Source of the DNA: Scytonema sp. UIC 10036
GTDB lineage: Bacteria; Cyanobacteriota; Cyanobacteriia; Cyanobacteriales; Nostocaceae
Assembly (NCBI RefSeq): GCF_009725235.1
Contig: NZ_WJFC01000234.1
Span: 1-20,387 of the forward strand
Direction of reading: 5' to 3'
DNA: 20,387 nucleotides
The notes under the pieces were generated by a model that was not told where the DNA came from, made no database searches, and was given only the letters and a program-made list of their open reading frames with translations. The position numbers and the translations under genes are program-made. Below are positions 8,309 to 16,903 of the stretch, in pieces; position 1 is the first letter of the stretch; each line of letters starts with the position of its first letter.

Positions 8309-8331
8309 ACTGTTCACTGGTCATTGTTCAC
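8309..8331. repeat. Heptamer tract overlapping the 3' end of murQ
   Basis: Units ACTGTTC, ACTGGTC and ATTGTTC followed by ACC. On the minus strand it encodes the last murQ codons (V-N-N-D-Q) and supplies the TGA stop at 8314-8316. Confidence 0.8.
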
Positions 8332-9243
8332 CTGTTTGTAGCTTGCAACAGATGCTCTGAGATTACCTTGATGTTCTGACAAAAGCTTTAAACCTTCCTC
8401 TTGTTCCAACCCAGTCCAATGCATCAAAAGTGCCAACTTGACCCATTTACCACTGCGTTCTAACAAAAAACCAGCTGCATCTCGACTTAAGCCTGTGAGG
8501 TCTTGTAATATTCGCAAAGCGCGATCGCGTAACTTTTGATTTGTCACCGCCACGTCTACCATGCGATTGCCATAAACTTTACCTAACTTGACCATAATCC
8601 CTGTAGAAAGGATATTTAAAGCCAGTTTTGTCGCCGTCCCTGCTTTCAAACGAGTTGAACCCGCCAGTACCTCTGGTCCCGTCAACAGACGAATATCAAT
8701 ATCAGCATCACTGCTGACTTGCTCCACCGGAACACACGCTATAAATATAGTTTTAGCCCCCCGTTGACGGGCTGCACTTAATGCACCATGAACAAAAGGT
8801 GTAGTTCCGCCAGCTGTAATACCAACAACAATATCAAGTTGGGTAATCTGACGTTGAGCGATCGCAGTTTCTCCATCTTGGGAGCGATCCTCTAAATCTT
8901 CAGAACTGCGGAGGAGTGCGCCCGCACCGCCAGCAATAATACCCTGCACCATTTCCGGAGAGGTACAAAATGTCGGTGGACATTCTGCGGCATCCAACAC
9001 TCCCAATCTACCACTTGTGCCCGCACCAATGTAAAACAGGCGTCCTCCATGGCGCATTCGTTCTGCACAAAGTTCAATCGCTTCAGCTAACTGGTTTTTA
9101 GCGGCTGCTACCGCCGCTACTGCCTTTGCATCCTCACGATTAAACAATTCTACTAATTCCAAAGTACCGAGCTGGTCTAAGTTCAGACTATCAGGATTGA
9201 TTTGCTCAGTTAAAAGATGTCCGCGTTCCTGCAAATTTGTCAT
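8314..9243 (-). CDS. murQ: N-acetylmuramic acid 6-phosphate etherase
   Basis: A 309-residue cytoplasmic enzyme, the usual length. It cleaves the lactyl ether of N-acetylmuramic acid 6-phosphate to give GlcNAc 6-phosphate and D-lactate, in cell-wall recycling. The SIS sugar-phosphate fold is evident from YIGAGTSGRLGVLDAAECPP (71-90), where Glu87 corresponds to the catalytic acid. Further matches are GITAGGTTPFVHGAL (141-155), STRLKAGTATKLALN (196-210) and GKVYGNRMVDV (221-231). The Gly-Gly-Thr-Thr loop replaces the Ser-Gly-Arg-Thr form I know from enteric MurQ. The last five residues and the stop come from a heptamer repeat. There is no ribosome site ahead of the ATG; a repeat tract begins 4 bp upstream and fills the gap to the DUF3110 gene. 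Confidence 0.96.
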   Translation of the reverse strand: MTNLQERGHLLTEQINPDSLNLDQLGTLELVELFNREDAKAVAAVAAAKNQLAEAIELCAERMRHGGRLFYIGAGTSGRLGVLDAAECPPTFCTSPEMVQGIIAGGAGALLRSSEDLEDRSQDGETAIAQRQITQLDIVVGITAGGTTPFVHGALSAARQRGAKTIFIACVPVEQVSSDADIDIRLLTGPEVLAGSTRLKAGTATKLALNILSTGIMVKLGKVYGNRMVDVAVTNQKLRDRALRILQDLTGLSRDAAGFLLERSGKWVKLALLMHWTGLEQEEGLKLLSEHQGNLRASVASYKQVNNDQ

Positions 9244-9246
9244 TTT

Positions 9247-9368
9247 GTTAGTCGTTAGTTGTTGGTTGTTGGTTGTTGGTTGTTAGTTGTTAGTTGTTGG
9301 TTGTTGGTTGTTGGTTTTTCTGCTAACCACTAACCACTAACCACTAACCACTAACCACTAACTAACTA
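9247..9368. repeat. Opposed heptamer tracts filling the murQ-DUF3110 gap
   Basis: The left part is built of TTGTTGG/TTGTTAG heptamers (about 9255-9314). After a short TTTTTCTG spacer, CTAACCA heptamers (about 5 copies, 9323-9360) follow. The two tracts are partly complementary, about 5 of 7 positions per unit (more with G-U pairs), so the transcript can fold into a long imperfect hairpin. The right end, CTAACTA, provides the TAG stop of the DUF3110 gene (9366-9368); the left end lies 4 bp from the murQ ATG. Confidence 0.88.
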
Positions 9369-9779
9369 CAATAATCCTTCTAGTTGGCGACGAATACTAT
9401 CCAGTTCCGACTGAGATAATTCTGAGTTCTCCTGTGACTCTTGAGTGCGATCCAAAGTTCCCGCACCCGCATCTTGTTTTGAGTTTGGGTTCCAATCGGT
9501 TTCATCAACATTCACTTCTGGAGGAACGATCAAACTATTGCTCTCACTTGGGATGATTTCCCAATCATAGTTTGCGCTGGCACAAAATTCTTCCACTTCC
9601 TCTGAATCAATCGCTTCTACCGTCGGTGACAGAAAATCCTGAGCTTCCAACATGAGGGCAAAGCGCGTAGCATCGTCTTCCGACTCAAACATCAGAACCT
9701 TGTTGCGATCGCCTACTTGAATTGTATGTATTCCCTCATTTTCTGTTCTAGCGTTAAATAGTAGTACAAAAACACGCAT
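9366..9779 (-). CDS. DUF3110 family protein
   Basis: A 137-residue protein. Residues 1-85 match the cyanobacterial and plastid DUF3110 family: MRVFVLLFNARTENEGIHTI at the start, then FESEDDATRFALMLEAQDF and a VEEFCASANYDWEIIP block. The remainder (about 86-137) is acidic and Ser/Gln-rich and probably disordered. The biochemical function is unknown to me. No membrane segment or signal peptide is visible. It lies upstream of murQ on the same strand, but the 122-bp gap is all repeat, so co-transcription is uncertain. The start ATG has no good ribosome site. Confidence 0.85.
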   Translation of the reverse strand: MRVFVLLFNARTENEGIHTIQVGDRNKVLMFESEDDATRFALMLEAQDFLSPTVEAIDSEEVEEFCASANYDWEIIPSESNSLIVPPEVNVDETDWNPNSKQDAGAGTLDRTQESQENSELSQSELDSIRRQLEGLL

Positions 9780-9861
9780 GAGAGTAGTTTTTTAGTTTTA
9801 TGTCTTGAATTCCATCATACTTAAACAGGAGCAAAATGAATTGCACTTTATTTTCCTCTCC

Positions 9862-9886
9862 CCCTACTCCCTACTCCCACTCCCTA
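9862..9886. repeat. Small CCCTACT heptamer cluster
   Basis: Two CCCTACT units followed by CCCACT and CCCTA. It lies in the 240-bp divergent spacer between the DUF3110 gene and the tamB-like gene, about 135 bp from the latter's start. The rest of that spacer holds no feature I can name. Confidence 0.65.
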
Positions 9887-10019
9887 ATTGTTAAGTAGGA
9901 TTGCTAGTTCCGTATTCGGTATCGTCAGTTATCCTTGAGTAGGCATAGCCATGATTCTGCCAGTTGATTGTCATTTTTGACTGTAGCAGATACATTCGGT
10001 AAGTCAACAGTAAAACGAC

Positions 10020-13000
10020 ATGATAAACGCTTGCAATCCAGAACAACCCTCAAAACCCTCCGGTACCAAAAACAGTGTCAAAAAATCTACTTGGTTTCTC
10101 CTTCTGAGTAGAGGTAGCATTGCTCTGGGTGGTTTTCTGCTGATTGGACTTGCAGGCGGCGCATGGCGACTGTGGAATTTTATTCGTACAGAGTTAGTAC
10201 CACTGGCGGAAACAAGCCTTACCACCACACTCAACCGTCCCGTAGAATTGGGTGATGTTAAAGACTTTTCTCTGACAGGAGTAAAGTTTGGTGCTTCAGC
10301 ACTACCAGCAACACCGACAGATCGAGACAAAGCCACTGTTGAAGCAGTCGAAGTCCGTTTCGATCCATTAGGCTTATTGTTGAACCGACACCTCAAGCTA
10401 GATGTAACCCTAGTCAATCCCGATATTTACATAGAACAAGATGAACAAGGGAACTGGATTACAACCACCATTGCACCTCCAGGTAAAGAAGGACCAATTA
10501 AAACCGATTTAGATAAACTGCGGGTTCGCAATGCTCGGTTAGTTCTAGCACCCATGAGGAGTGGGGAAAGTGTATCCTCTAGCGTCTCAGCATCACCAAA
10601 TCTTCCACAAATCCCAACCCCAGAAACAATTCCCAACACCCCTACCTTCTCCAATCACCAATCCTCAATCCAAAATCCAAAATCCAAAATCCAAAATCCA
10701 AAATCCTCAGTAGAATTTTCCCAACTTAATGGAACAGCTCAGTTTTTAGAAAATAACGAGCTGATAAAATATGATGTCAATGGAGTTCCAAAGACTGGTG
10801 GTAACATATCCATACAGGGAGAAACTCGTCCGAAGACGTTGGCGTTTGAAACTAACTTACATTTGAAAGGGGACTTGAACGCCACAGAAGTCACTCGCTT
10901 GATTAAATTGCCGATTTTTTTACTGGATGGTCGAGTTCAAGCTGATTTAAAGATTCCCAAGCTGCTACTCAAGCAACAATCTGAAAAACCGCAAAGCCCG
11001 TGGATATATGGAACTGCTACCGCACAAGGGGTAACACTCCAGGTTCCCAATATGCCACAACCATTTATCAATTCTCAAGGTAACTTGCGTTTTGATGGCA
11101 GCCGAATTCACTTAGATAATGTGGCAACTCGCTATGGTAAAGTTCCTCTCATTGCTAGTGGTTTTCTCGATACTGAAAAAGGTTTTAATTTAGCAGCACG
11201 TGTCGATGCTGTTAGTATTGCCCTAGCCAGAGAAACTCTCAACATCCAACTTCCATTTCCTACCCTGGGGGAAGTGAAAGCTGACTTAAAAGTGATTGGC
11301 ACAACTGAGAAACCTATCCTTTTGGGTAAAGTAGCTACCATCAAACCTGCCAAAATTGACAAAATAGATTTTGATAGCGTTGGCGCACAGTTTGAGTTTT
11401 CTCCTGTTGCCTCCGTTATGACTTTTAAAAATATTCAAGGGCAAGCCACAGTCGGTGGTGATATTACGGGGAGCGGCAAAATTCAATTGAATGCTAATCC
11501 CCAACTGACTCAACTAAATTTTAATTTTAAGGCAAAAAATATTTCAGGAGATGCGATCGCATTTCTCTACGGCACAAAACCTCCCATTCAAATTGGTAAA
11601 GTTGCGGCTGTCGGCAAATTAACAGGCACTCCTGAGACAATTCAAACATCAGCGCAATGGCAAGCACCCGAAGCCACCTACCCCGCAACAGGTGAACTCA
11701 CCGTCACACCCAATAAAACTGTTTCATTCCGCAATGTTGCGCTTCGTGTTGCTGGTGGTACGGTAAAGGCTCACGGGACTTGGAACGAACAGCAATGGCA
11801 AGCAGTCGCTGATGCATCTCAAATTCAAGTCCAACACTTTGTCAATCCCGCACAAGTTCAAAATGTATCTCTGAACGATGCAAGATTTAATGGGCGTCTC
11901 ATCCTGTCGGGAACCTCAGCCCCATTTCAAATTGCTGCAATTCGTCCTGAGAATGCCAGAGTTCAAATTGCTGGTGGTACGGTTGCAGTTTCCAACCTTC
12001 AATTTAACGAGCAAAATTTTTCCGCACAACTCGTTGCTAATGACATCAGATTGGGACGTTTGTTAAAAACTCAGATACCCCCGGCTTTCACCGGACCATT
12101 GGCAGGTAAAGTACAAGTATCGGGTAACACAAATGATTCTAACCTCAAAACCTTCCGTGCCAGTGGGGAAGGACGCATAGGAATTGGAAATGGTACAGTC
12201 ATAGCTTCCAATATCCAAGTGGCTAACGGCGTGTATCAAATGCAACTGCAAGCGAATGACGTAGCACTCCAGGAAGTGGCACAACTCCCTAAGGAATATC
12301 GGGGAAGGTTAACCGGTCAATTTAATGTTGCTGGTTCTTTGGAATCATTCCAACCGCAAGCAATTCAAGCGATCGGTCAAGCACGGGTTAAGATAGCAGA
12401 TGGCACGGTAATTGCTAATCATATTCAACTAGCGAACGGTCGGTACAGAGCACAGTTTCAAGCAAATGATGTGGCGTTGCAGCGATTGGTACCGCAGTTA
12501 CCCCCGCAGTTTCAAGGTAGGATGACTGGTTTGTTTAATGTGGCAGGTGGCATTGATTCATTGAGTCCGCAAGCTATCCAAGCCATCGGTCAGGCAAGGG
12601 TTAATTTTGGCAGAGGCTCGGTGACAGCTTCAAATATTCAAGTGGCTAACGGTCGTTATCAGGTACAACTTCAAGCTCAGAATATACCTGTGCAGCGAAT
12701 GGCACAGATTCCTACGCAGTTCCACGGTAATTTAACGGGTCAGTTTAATGTTGCTGGTTCCCTGGAGTCTACCCAATTGCAAGCCATTCGAGCTACAGGT
12801 CAAGCAAGAATGAATGTTGCAGGCGGTGCGATCGCAGCTTCTGATATCCGCGTAGGTAACGGAAATTACCAAGCTGTGGTGGATGCATCTGGTGTAGAAT
12901 TAACTCGATTTTCACCGGATTTACGCGGTCAGTTGGGTGCAAAAATGCAAGTAGCGGGTAAGGTGGGGGCTTTTGATATAGCATCTGTCCGTGCTGTCGG

Positions 13001-16000
13001 TGAGGTGCAGTTTTCTCAAGGCATTTCTGTTATCGAGCAACCACTGACAGCATCTGTTGGTTGGGATGGAAAACAAGTCATAGTTGAGAAGGCAACTGCT
13101 CCCGATTTAAATGCTAATGGTTACATTTTTGCCAAAACAAATGGAGCCGGAGTACCTGAAATTACGGGTTTAAATCTGAATGTCCAAGCCCAAAATGTCA
13201 ATCTGCAAAAGTTACCCTTATCTCTTCCAAATTTGGCAACTTTAGTTGGTAAAGCTGATTTTGGCGGAAGAATTACCGGTCAGTTGCCAGTTCCAGATAT
13301 CCAAGGGCAATTGAGATTGCGAGATTTGGCAGTCAATCAGATAGCTTTTGAATCTGTGTTAACTGGAAATATTGGGTTGGTACAGGGAAAGGGTTTTAAT
13401 TTGAATGTAGCAGGGAAACGCGATCGTATTGCTTTGAATGCAGGTTCGGTAGGTAAAGATGCGTCATGGCGTGTCTCTACCTTTGATGTGCGTTGGCAAG
13501 ATGCGGTAGCATCGGGTCAATCGAATGGGGATGTTTTGGCAATGAAGGTGGAAAACTTCCCGTTACAAATATTAAATATAGCTCCTCCCCCCAGTACACC
13601 CTTTGGGAGGGGTACGATCGCTGGATTGTTAACTGGAAGTGCTGAGTTCAATCAAAAGACATTTGCAACTAATGGTAATGTTACGATTGAGAAACCTAAA
13701 TTTGGAAGGATTGCAGGCGATCGCCTCAGTACACAATTCCGCTACGGTGATGGAAAAGCAACCATTACAAGCAGTGAATTTGCGAAAGGAGCAAGTCGTT
13801 ATGCTCTAGCGGGGACTTTTGCCCAAACTGCTAAAGGTCCCCAAATACAAGGTAAGCTGAATGTTACCAAAGGTGAAATTCAGGATGTTCTGGCTGTACT
13901 ACAGTTATATGAATTACAAGATGTCCAACGCGGTATGGCAGAACCAACCTATGGTAGAGCAGCAGACTTAGGTAGCATTAAGCCAGTTGGTTTGCCCGAC
14001 AAGCCGTTAATAACACAAATGCAGCGCTTGGCTGAAATTGATTATTTGCTGTCACAGCAGCAACAAAAACGGCGCGATGCTTCTCCCATACCAGATTTAG
14101 CAGATTTAAATGGAACTTTTAGCGGTGAAGTGAGTGTAGATACAGCAACTGCAAACGAGCTGTCTGCAAACTTTAATTTAAACGGTCAAAACTTTGCTTG
14201 GGGAAGAGGAGACGAACCAAATCGTTATTATAAAGCCGAACAGGTCATCGCTCAAGGTAAATTTGAAAATGGGGTTTTGACACTCTTACCTTTGCGACTA
14301 GAATCTGAAAATAGACTCATTGCTTTCACGGGTAATATTGGTGGAAAAGAACAGTCCGGTCAATTGCGAGTCAAAAATTTCCCCATAGAAGTTTTAAATA
14401 ATTTTGTGAAATTACCAGTTGGTTTAACGGGTAATCTCAACGCCACAGCCGCGTTAGCAGGTAGCATTAACAATCCACTTGCTAAAGGGGAATTAGAAAT
14501 CAATGAAGGAACTCTCAATCAAAAGGGAGTCGATTCCGCAAATGCAAGTTTTAGCTATAACAACGGTCGTTTAGATTTTGGCAGCATTCTGGCAGTTTCT
14601 GGGAATGAGCCGGTGAATATTAGTGGTAGCATACCTTACAAATTACCTTTTGCTACTAAAGCACCAGACAGCAATACAATTAGTTTAGATGTGAAGGTAC
14701 AAAATGAAGGATTGGCAATCTTAAATTTGTTAAATAATCAGGTCGCATATGAAAGCGGTGTGGGAGAAATTGACCTCAAAGTGCGGGGAACTGTACAGAA
14801 GCCAACCCTAAATGGAATTGCGAAGATTAGTCAAGGTATCTTTACATCCCAAGCCTTACCAGGGAAGATTACGGATGTGATTGGAAAGGTGAATTTTGAT
14901 TTTGACCGCGTTATTGTAGAGAATATTCAAGGTCAATATAATAATAAAGGTGCGATCGAAGCCAAAGGGCAAATTCCCATTTCCAGTACAGAAAAACTGG
15001 AAAATCCCCTTACAGTTAGTTTGCAACAATTAGCAGTCAATTTGAAAGGGCTGTATCAAGGGGGAGTAGATGGTAAATTAGAGATTGCAGGATCTGCTCT
15101 TAGCCCGGTTATTGGCGGTCAAATGGCATTAGATAACGGTGAGGTGTTGCTAGCAGAAGCGGCTGAAGGGACAACAACTCCTGGGATGGGTAGTGGAATA
15201 AGTAGTATCAACGATACGCGGCTCAAACAAAACAAGCAAACAACTCCTGAAGTTGAAACTACGGAAACCAGGTTGAACAATCTACAGATAACACTTGGTA
15301 AAAACGTCAGAATTACTCGCGAACCGATTCTGAGTTTTCGGGCAACTGGTAGTCTTAATGTGAATGGCTTGTTGAGTCAACCTGTTCCAGAAGGAACAAT
15401 TAGACTCAAAGAGGGAAGCGTCAATTTATTTACAACTCGGTTTAATCTTGTACGTGGTTACGCTCATAAGGCAATCTTTAGAGAGAATCAGCCACGCGAC
15501 CCCGATTTAGATATTCAGTTGTTTGCCAAGGTGCTGGATACAACTCAAGGTACCGATCTAAATAAAGCAAATATCACAGGGTTAGCGTCTTTAGAGACAG
15601 TGCGTGTTGAAGCTAGGGTAGAAGGACCTGCAAGCCAACTTGATAAAAATCTTGAATTGGTGAGTTCTCCCGCACGCAGTCAAACAGAAATTGTTGCTTT
15701 ATTAGGTGGTGGATTTATCGATACTCAAGGGCGTGGCGGTGATAGTACATTAGGGCTGATTAATATGGCTGGTTCAGCAGTGTTGAATAATTTACAGGGA
15801 CCTCTGAACCAACTGGGAACTGCACTGGGGTTAAGTGAATTGCGTATATTCCCAACAATTCTTTCGGATAATCCAGAAGCAGGGCGCAACAGTTCTAGTT
15901 TGGAGTTAGCCGCAGAAGCAGGAGTCGATATTACTCGCAGGATTTCTGTTTCCGGGCTGAAGATTTTAACAACTGGCGATCCGGTGCAGTGGGGTGTTAA

Positions 16001-16091
16001 CTACCGACTTAACGACTCGATTCGTCTCCGTGGTACAACTAATTTTTCTGATGACAATCGTGCTGTGGTTGAGTTTCAAAAGCGATTTTAA
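10020..16091 (+). CDS. tamB-like: TamB-like translocation and assembly module protein (AsmA-like/DUF490 superfamily)
   Basis: This 2023-residue protein is long even for TamB but normal for cyanobacterial homologues. A membrane anchor lies at about 25-48, after a positively charged stretch, so the bulk should span the periplasm. An AsmA-like segment follows, with NPDIYIEQDEQGNWITT near 136-152. Between about 578 and 1010 at least six diverged units of 70-73 residues recur (G-T-V-x-A anchors at Thr581, Thr654, Thr726, Thr796, Ser867, Ala937), as expected of a beta-taco groove. The C-terminal TamB domain contains IVALLGGGFIDTQ (near 1892) and ends in Phe, typical of outer-membrane-associated proteins. 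The family is implicated in outer-membrane biogenesis and lipid transport. A heptamer repeat is inserted near 216-229. No clear ribosome site precedes the ATG. No Omp85/TamA gene is adjacent. Confidence 0.92.
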   Translation: MINACNPEQPSKPSGTKNSVKKSTWFLLLSRGSIALGGFLLIGLAGGAWRLWNFIRTELVPLAETSLTTTLNRPVELGDVKDFSLTGVKFGASALPATPTDRDKATVEAVEVRFDPLGLLLNRHLKLDVTLVNPDIYIEQDEQGNWITTTIAPPGKEGPIKTDLDKLRVRNARLVLAPMRSGESVSSSVSASPNLPQIPTPETIPNTPTFSNHQSSIQNPKSKIQNPKSSVEFSQLNGTAQFLENNELIKYDVNGVPKTGGNISIQGETRPKTLAFETNLHLKGDLNATEVTRLIKLPIFLLDGRVQADLKIPKLLLKQQSEKPQSPWIYGTATAQGVTLQVPNMPQPFINSQGNLRFDGSRIHLDNVATRYGKVPLIASGFLDTEKGFNLAARVDAVSIALARETLNIQLPFPTLGEVKADLKVIGTTEKPILLGKVATIKPAKIDKIDFDSVGAQFEFSPVASVMTFKNIQGQATVGGDITGSGKIQLNANPQLTQLNFNFKAKNISGDAIAFLYGTKPPIQIGKVAAVGKLTGTPETIQTSAQWQAPEATYPATGELTVTPNKTVSFRNVALRVAGGTVKAHGTWNEQQWQAVADASQIQVQHFVNPAQVQNVSLNDARFNGRLILSGTSAPFQIAAIRPENARVQIAGGTVAVSNLQFNEQNFSAQLVANDIRLGRLLKTQIPPAFTGPLAGKVQVSGNTNDSNLKTFRASGEGRIGIGNGTVIASNIQVANGVYQMQLQANDVALQEVAQLPKEYRGRLTGQFNVAGSLESFQPQAIQAIGQARVKIADGTVIANHIQLANGRYRAQFQANDVALQRLVPQLPPQFQGRMTGLFNVAGGIDSLSPQAIQAIGQARVNFGRGSVTASNIQVANGRYQVQLQAQNIPVQRMAQIPTQFHGNLTGQFNVAGSLESTQLQAIRATGQARMNVAGGAIAASDIRVGNGNYQAVVDASGVELTRFSPDLRGQLGAKMQVAGKVGAFDIASVRAVGEVQFSQGISVIEQPLTASVGWDGKQVIVEKATAPDLNANGYIFAKTNGAGVPEITGLNLNVQAQNVNLQKLPLSLPNLATLVGKADFGGRITGQLPVPDIQGQLRLRDLAVNQIAFESVLTGNIGLVQGKGFNLNVAGKRDRIALNAGSVGKDASWRVSTFDVRWQDAVASGQSNGDVLAMKVENFPLQILNIAPPPSTPFGRGTIAGLLTGSAEFNQKTFATNGNVTIEKPKFGRIAGDRLSTQFRYGDGKATITSSEFAKGASRYALAGTFAQTAKGPQIQGKLNVTKGEIQDVLAVLQLYELQDVQRGMAEPTYGRAADLGSIKPVGLPDKPLITQMQRLAEIDYLLSQQQQKRRDASPIPDLADLNGTFSGEVSVDTATANELSANFNLNGQNFAWGRGDEPNRYYKAEQVIAQGKFENGVLTLLPLRLESENRLIAFTGNIGGKEQSGQLRVKNFPIEVLNNFVKLPVGLTGNLNATAALAGSINNPLAKGELEINEGTLNQKGVDSANASFSYNNGRLDFGSILAVSGNEPVNISGSIPYKLPFATKAPDSNTISLDVKVQNEGLAILNLLNNQVAYESGVGEIDLKVRGTVQKPTLNGIAKISQGIFTSQALPGKITDVIGKVNFDFDRVIVENIQGQYNNKGAIEAKGQIPISSTEKLENPLTVSLQQLAVNLKGLYQGGVDGKLEIAGSALSPVIGGQMALDNGEVLLAEAAEGTTTPGMGSGISSINDTRLKQNKQTTPEVETTETRLNNLQITLGKNVRITREPILSFRATGSLNVNGLLSQPVPEGTIRLKEGSVNLFTTRFNLVRGYAHKAIFRENQPRDPDLDIQLFAKVLDTTQGTDLNKANITGLASLETVRVEARVEGPASQLDKNLELVSSPARSQTEIVALLGGGFIDTQGRGGDSTLGLINMAGSAVLNNLQGPLNQLGTALGLSELRIFPTILSDNPEAGRNSSSLELAAEAGVDITRRISVSGLKILTTGDPVQWGVNYRLNDSIRLRGTTNFSDDNRAVVEFQKRF
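10667..10706. repeat. AATCCAA heptamer tract inside the tamB-like gene
   Basis: Five full AATCCAA units plus AATCC, read in frame as repeated IQNPKSK peptides (about residues 216-229). The tract lies in a Ser/Pro/Thr-rich linker. The unit is the one seen at 1-120 and, mixed with AATCCCA, at 19344-19431. Confidence 0.92.
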
Positions 16092-16204
16092 AAGGATAAA
16101 GTATCAAGCAAGAAAGCTGAAATACAGCATTTTTCAAATCATGTCTCCACTTGTACCGCATGAGAACTCCAACCGCTTGGGGCTGCTGCTTCAACACTTT
16201 AACT

Positions 16205-16247
16205 GGAGGCTGAGCCTCCTGCTATGCATTCCCAGGCTGAGCCTGGG
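16205..16247. repeat. Double palindrome between convergent genes
   Basis: GGAGGCTGAGCCTCC (16205-16219) and CCCAGGCTGAGCCTGGG (16231-16247) are consecutive palindromes sharing AGGCTGAGCCT. They lie between the end of the plus-strand tamB-like gene and the end of the minus-strand coiled-coil gene. Each forms a strong hairpin from either strand. They could limit convergent read-through, though without a T-run. The pattern is a familiar dispersed cyanobacterial repeat. Confidence 0.75.
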
Positions 16248-16248
16248 A

Positions 16249-16334
16249 ACGAGACAAGGGTACATAACGAGACAAGGGTACATAACGAGACAAGGGTACA
16301 TAACGAGACAAGGGTACATAACGAGACAAGGGTA
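16249..16334. repeat. 18-bp tandem array, about 4.8 copies
   Basis: The unit ACGAGACAAGGGTACATA begins at 16249, 16267, 16285, 16303 and 16321; the last copy breaks off after 14 bp. The full copies are identical, which indicates recent expansion. The array starts 2 bp after the double palindrome and ends 2 bp before the TAA stop (16337-16339) of the minus-strand coiled-coil gene. There are no spacers, so this is not a CRISPR array. Confidence 0.97.
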
Positions 16335-16336
16335 TC

Positions 16337-16903
16337 TTACCTTCCCATCTTTCGTTTCATTTGTTCTAACTCGTCTTCGGTTTCCCAACGGCGGAATTTT
16401 TCTTCTAAGTCGTCATAGCTACTGGAATAACTACTCGTGGAATTCCATCCTGCGGTTTCCAACCTCTGCTGAGCTTGAGCGCGTGCTGTTTGTGCTTCTG
16501 TGGCTTTGGCTTGCACTTCTTGTCGCCTCTGTTGAATTTTTTTCAGTAGTTCCTTTGCTTGGGTAATCCGTTCTTTTACCCCTTGCATTTGTCCCCAAAG
16601 CTGGTTTCCTTCGCGCAGTAAGGCGGCTTCTCGCTGTTGGGCGGCGGCTACTAAATCCTGTCTGTTGGCACTTTTTGCCTTTTCTACCCGGATATGCCAC
16701 TTTTGAATTTCTTGGGCAGTGGACAAAACATCGTCTTGCTTTCGCTTTTCTTGCAATTGTAAATCTGCAATCAATTTTAACGTATCTTCCTCTTGCTCCC
16801 GCAGTTGCTCGAGTAGTGCTTCTAACTCTAGGTGCGGATTGTTTCGCAAGAATTCTTCTAAACGGTTTTCTAGAAACCTACTCAGGTCATCAAATAAGCC
16901 CAC
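16337..16903 (-). CDS. Coiled-coil protein, PspA/IM30-like, probably the cyanobacterial TIGR04376 family
   Basis: This 188-residue protein begins with an amphipathic segment (GLFDDLSRFLENRLEEFL). A long charged Glu/Gln/Lys/Arg-rich coiled coil (about 20-145) follows. A Ser/Tyr-rich linker (WNSTSSYSSSYDD, about 152-164) and a charged C-terminal tail, ELEQMKRKMGR, complete it. The layout recalls PspA/IM30-type membrane-associated proteins, but it is shorter; I assign TIGR04376 from memory with moderate confidence. There is no signal peptide or membrane segment. The start is GTG (16901-16903) with GGAG 8 nt upstream. It is convergent with the tamB-like gene and divergent from the phytochrome gene. 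A role in membrane maintenance is only an inference. Confidence 0.8.
   Translation of the reverse strand: MGLFDDLSRFLENRLEEFLRNNPHLELEALLEQLREQEEDTLKLIADLQLQEKRKQDDVLSTAQEIQKWHIRVEKAKSANRQDLVAAAQQREAALLREGNQLWGQMQGVKERITQAKELLKKIQQRRQEVQAKATEAQTARAQAQQRLETAGWNSTSSYSSSYDDLEEKFRRWETEDELEQMKRKMGR

Larger units (their letters stand above)
7290..8313. other. Roughly 1-kb gene-free region made largely of repeat remnants
   Basis: No convincing gene lies here. It contains two diverged copies of an 85-bp element (7332-7417 and 7577-7660), a heptamer tract (7971-8002) and two IS-like hairpins (8004-8024 and 8051-8072). Short open frames at 7963-8151 and 8158-8379 run through these repeats or into murQ and have no family resemblance. 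The promoter of the pix-like cluster should lie near 7290-7500, but I could not pin down its elements. Positions 7661-7960 appear to be plain AT-rich sequence. Confidence 0.6.

Noticed and set aside
8158..8379. Open frame of 73 codons on the plus strand
   Set aside because: It overlaps the 3' end of murQ on the opposite strand and includes a heptamer tract; no family resemblance.
16205..16247. Intrinsic terminator pair
   Set aside because: The hairpins are strong but lack a following T-run on either strand, so I list them as palindromic repeats with a possible termination role.
16249..16334. Possible CRISPR array
   Set aside because: Units are directly adjacent with no unique spacers, so this is a plain tandem repeat. 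The same holds for the heptamer tracts.
15994..16566. Plus-strand open frame of 190 codons with a repeated RQGYIT peptide
   Set aside because: It overlaps the tamB-like 3' end, the 18-bp array and the antisense of the coiled-coil gene. It stays open only because the 18-bp unit is a multiple of three without stops.
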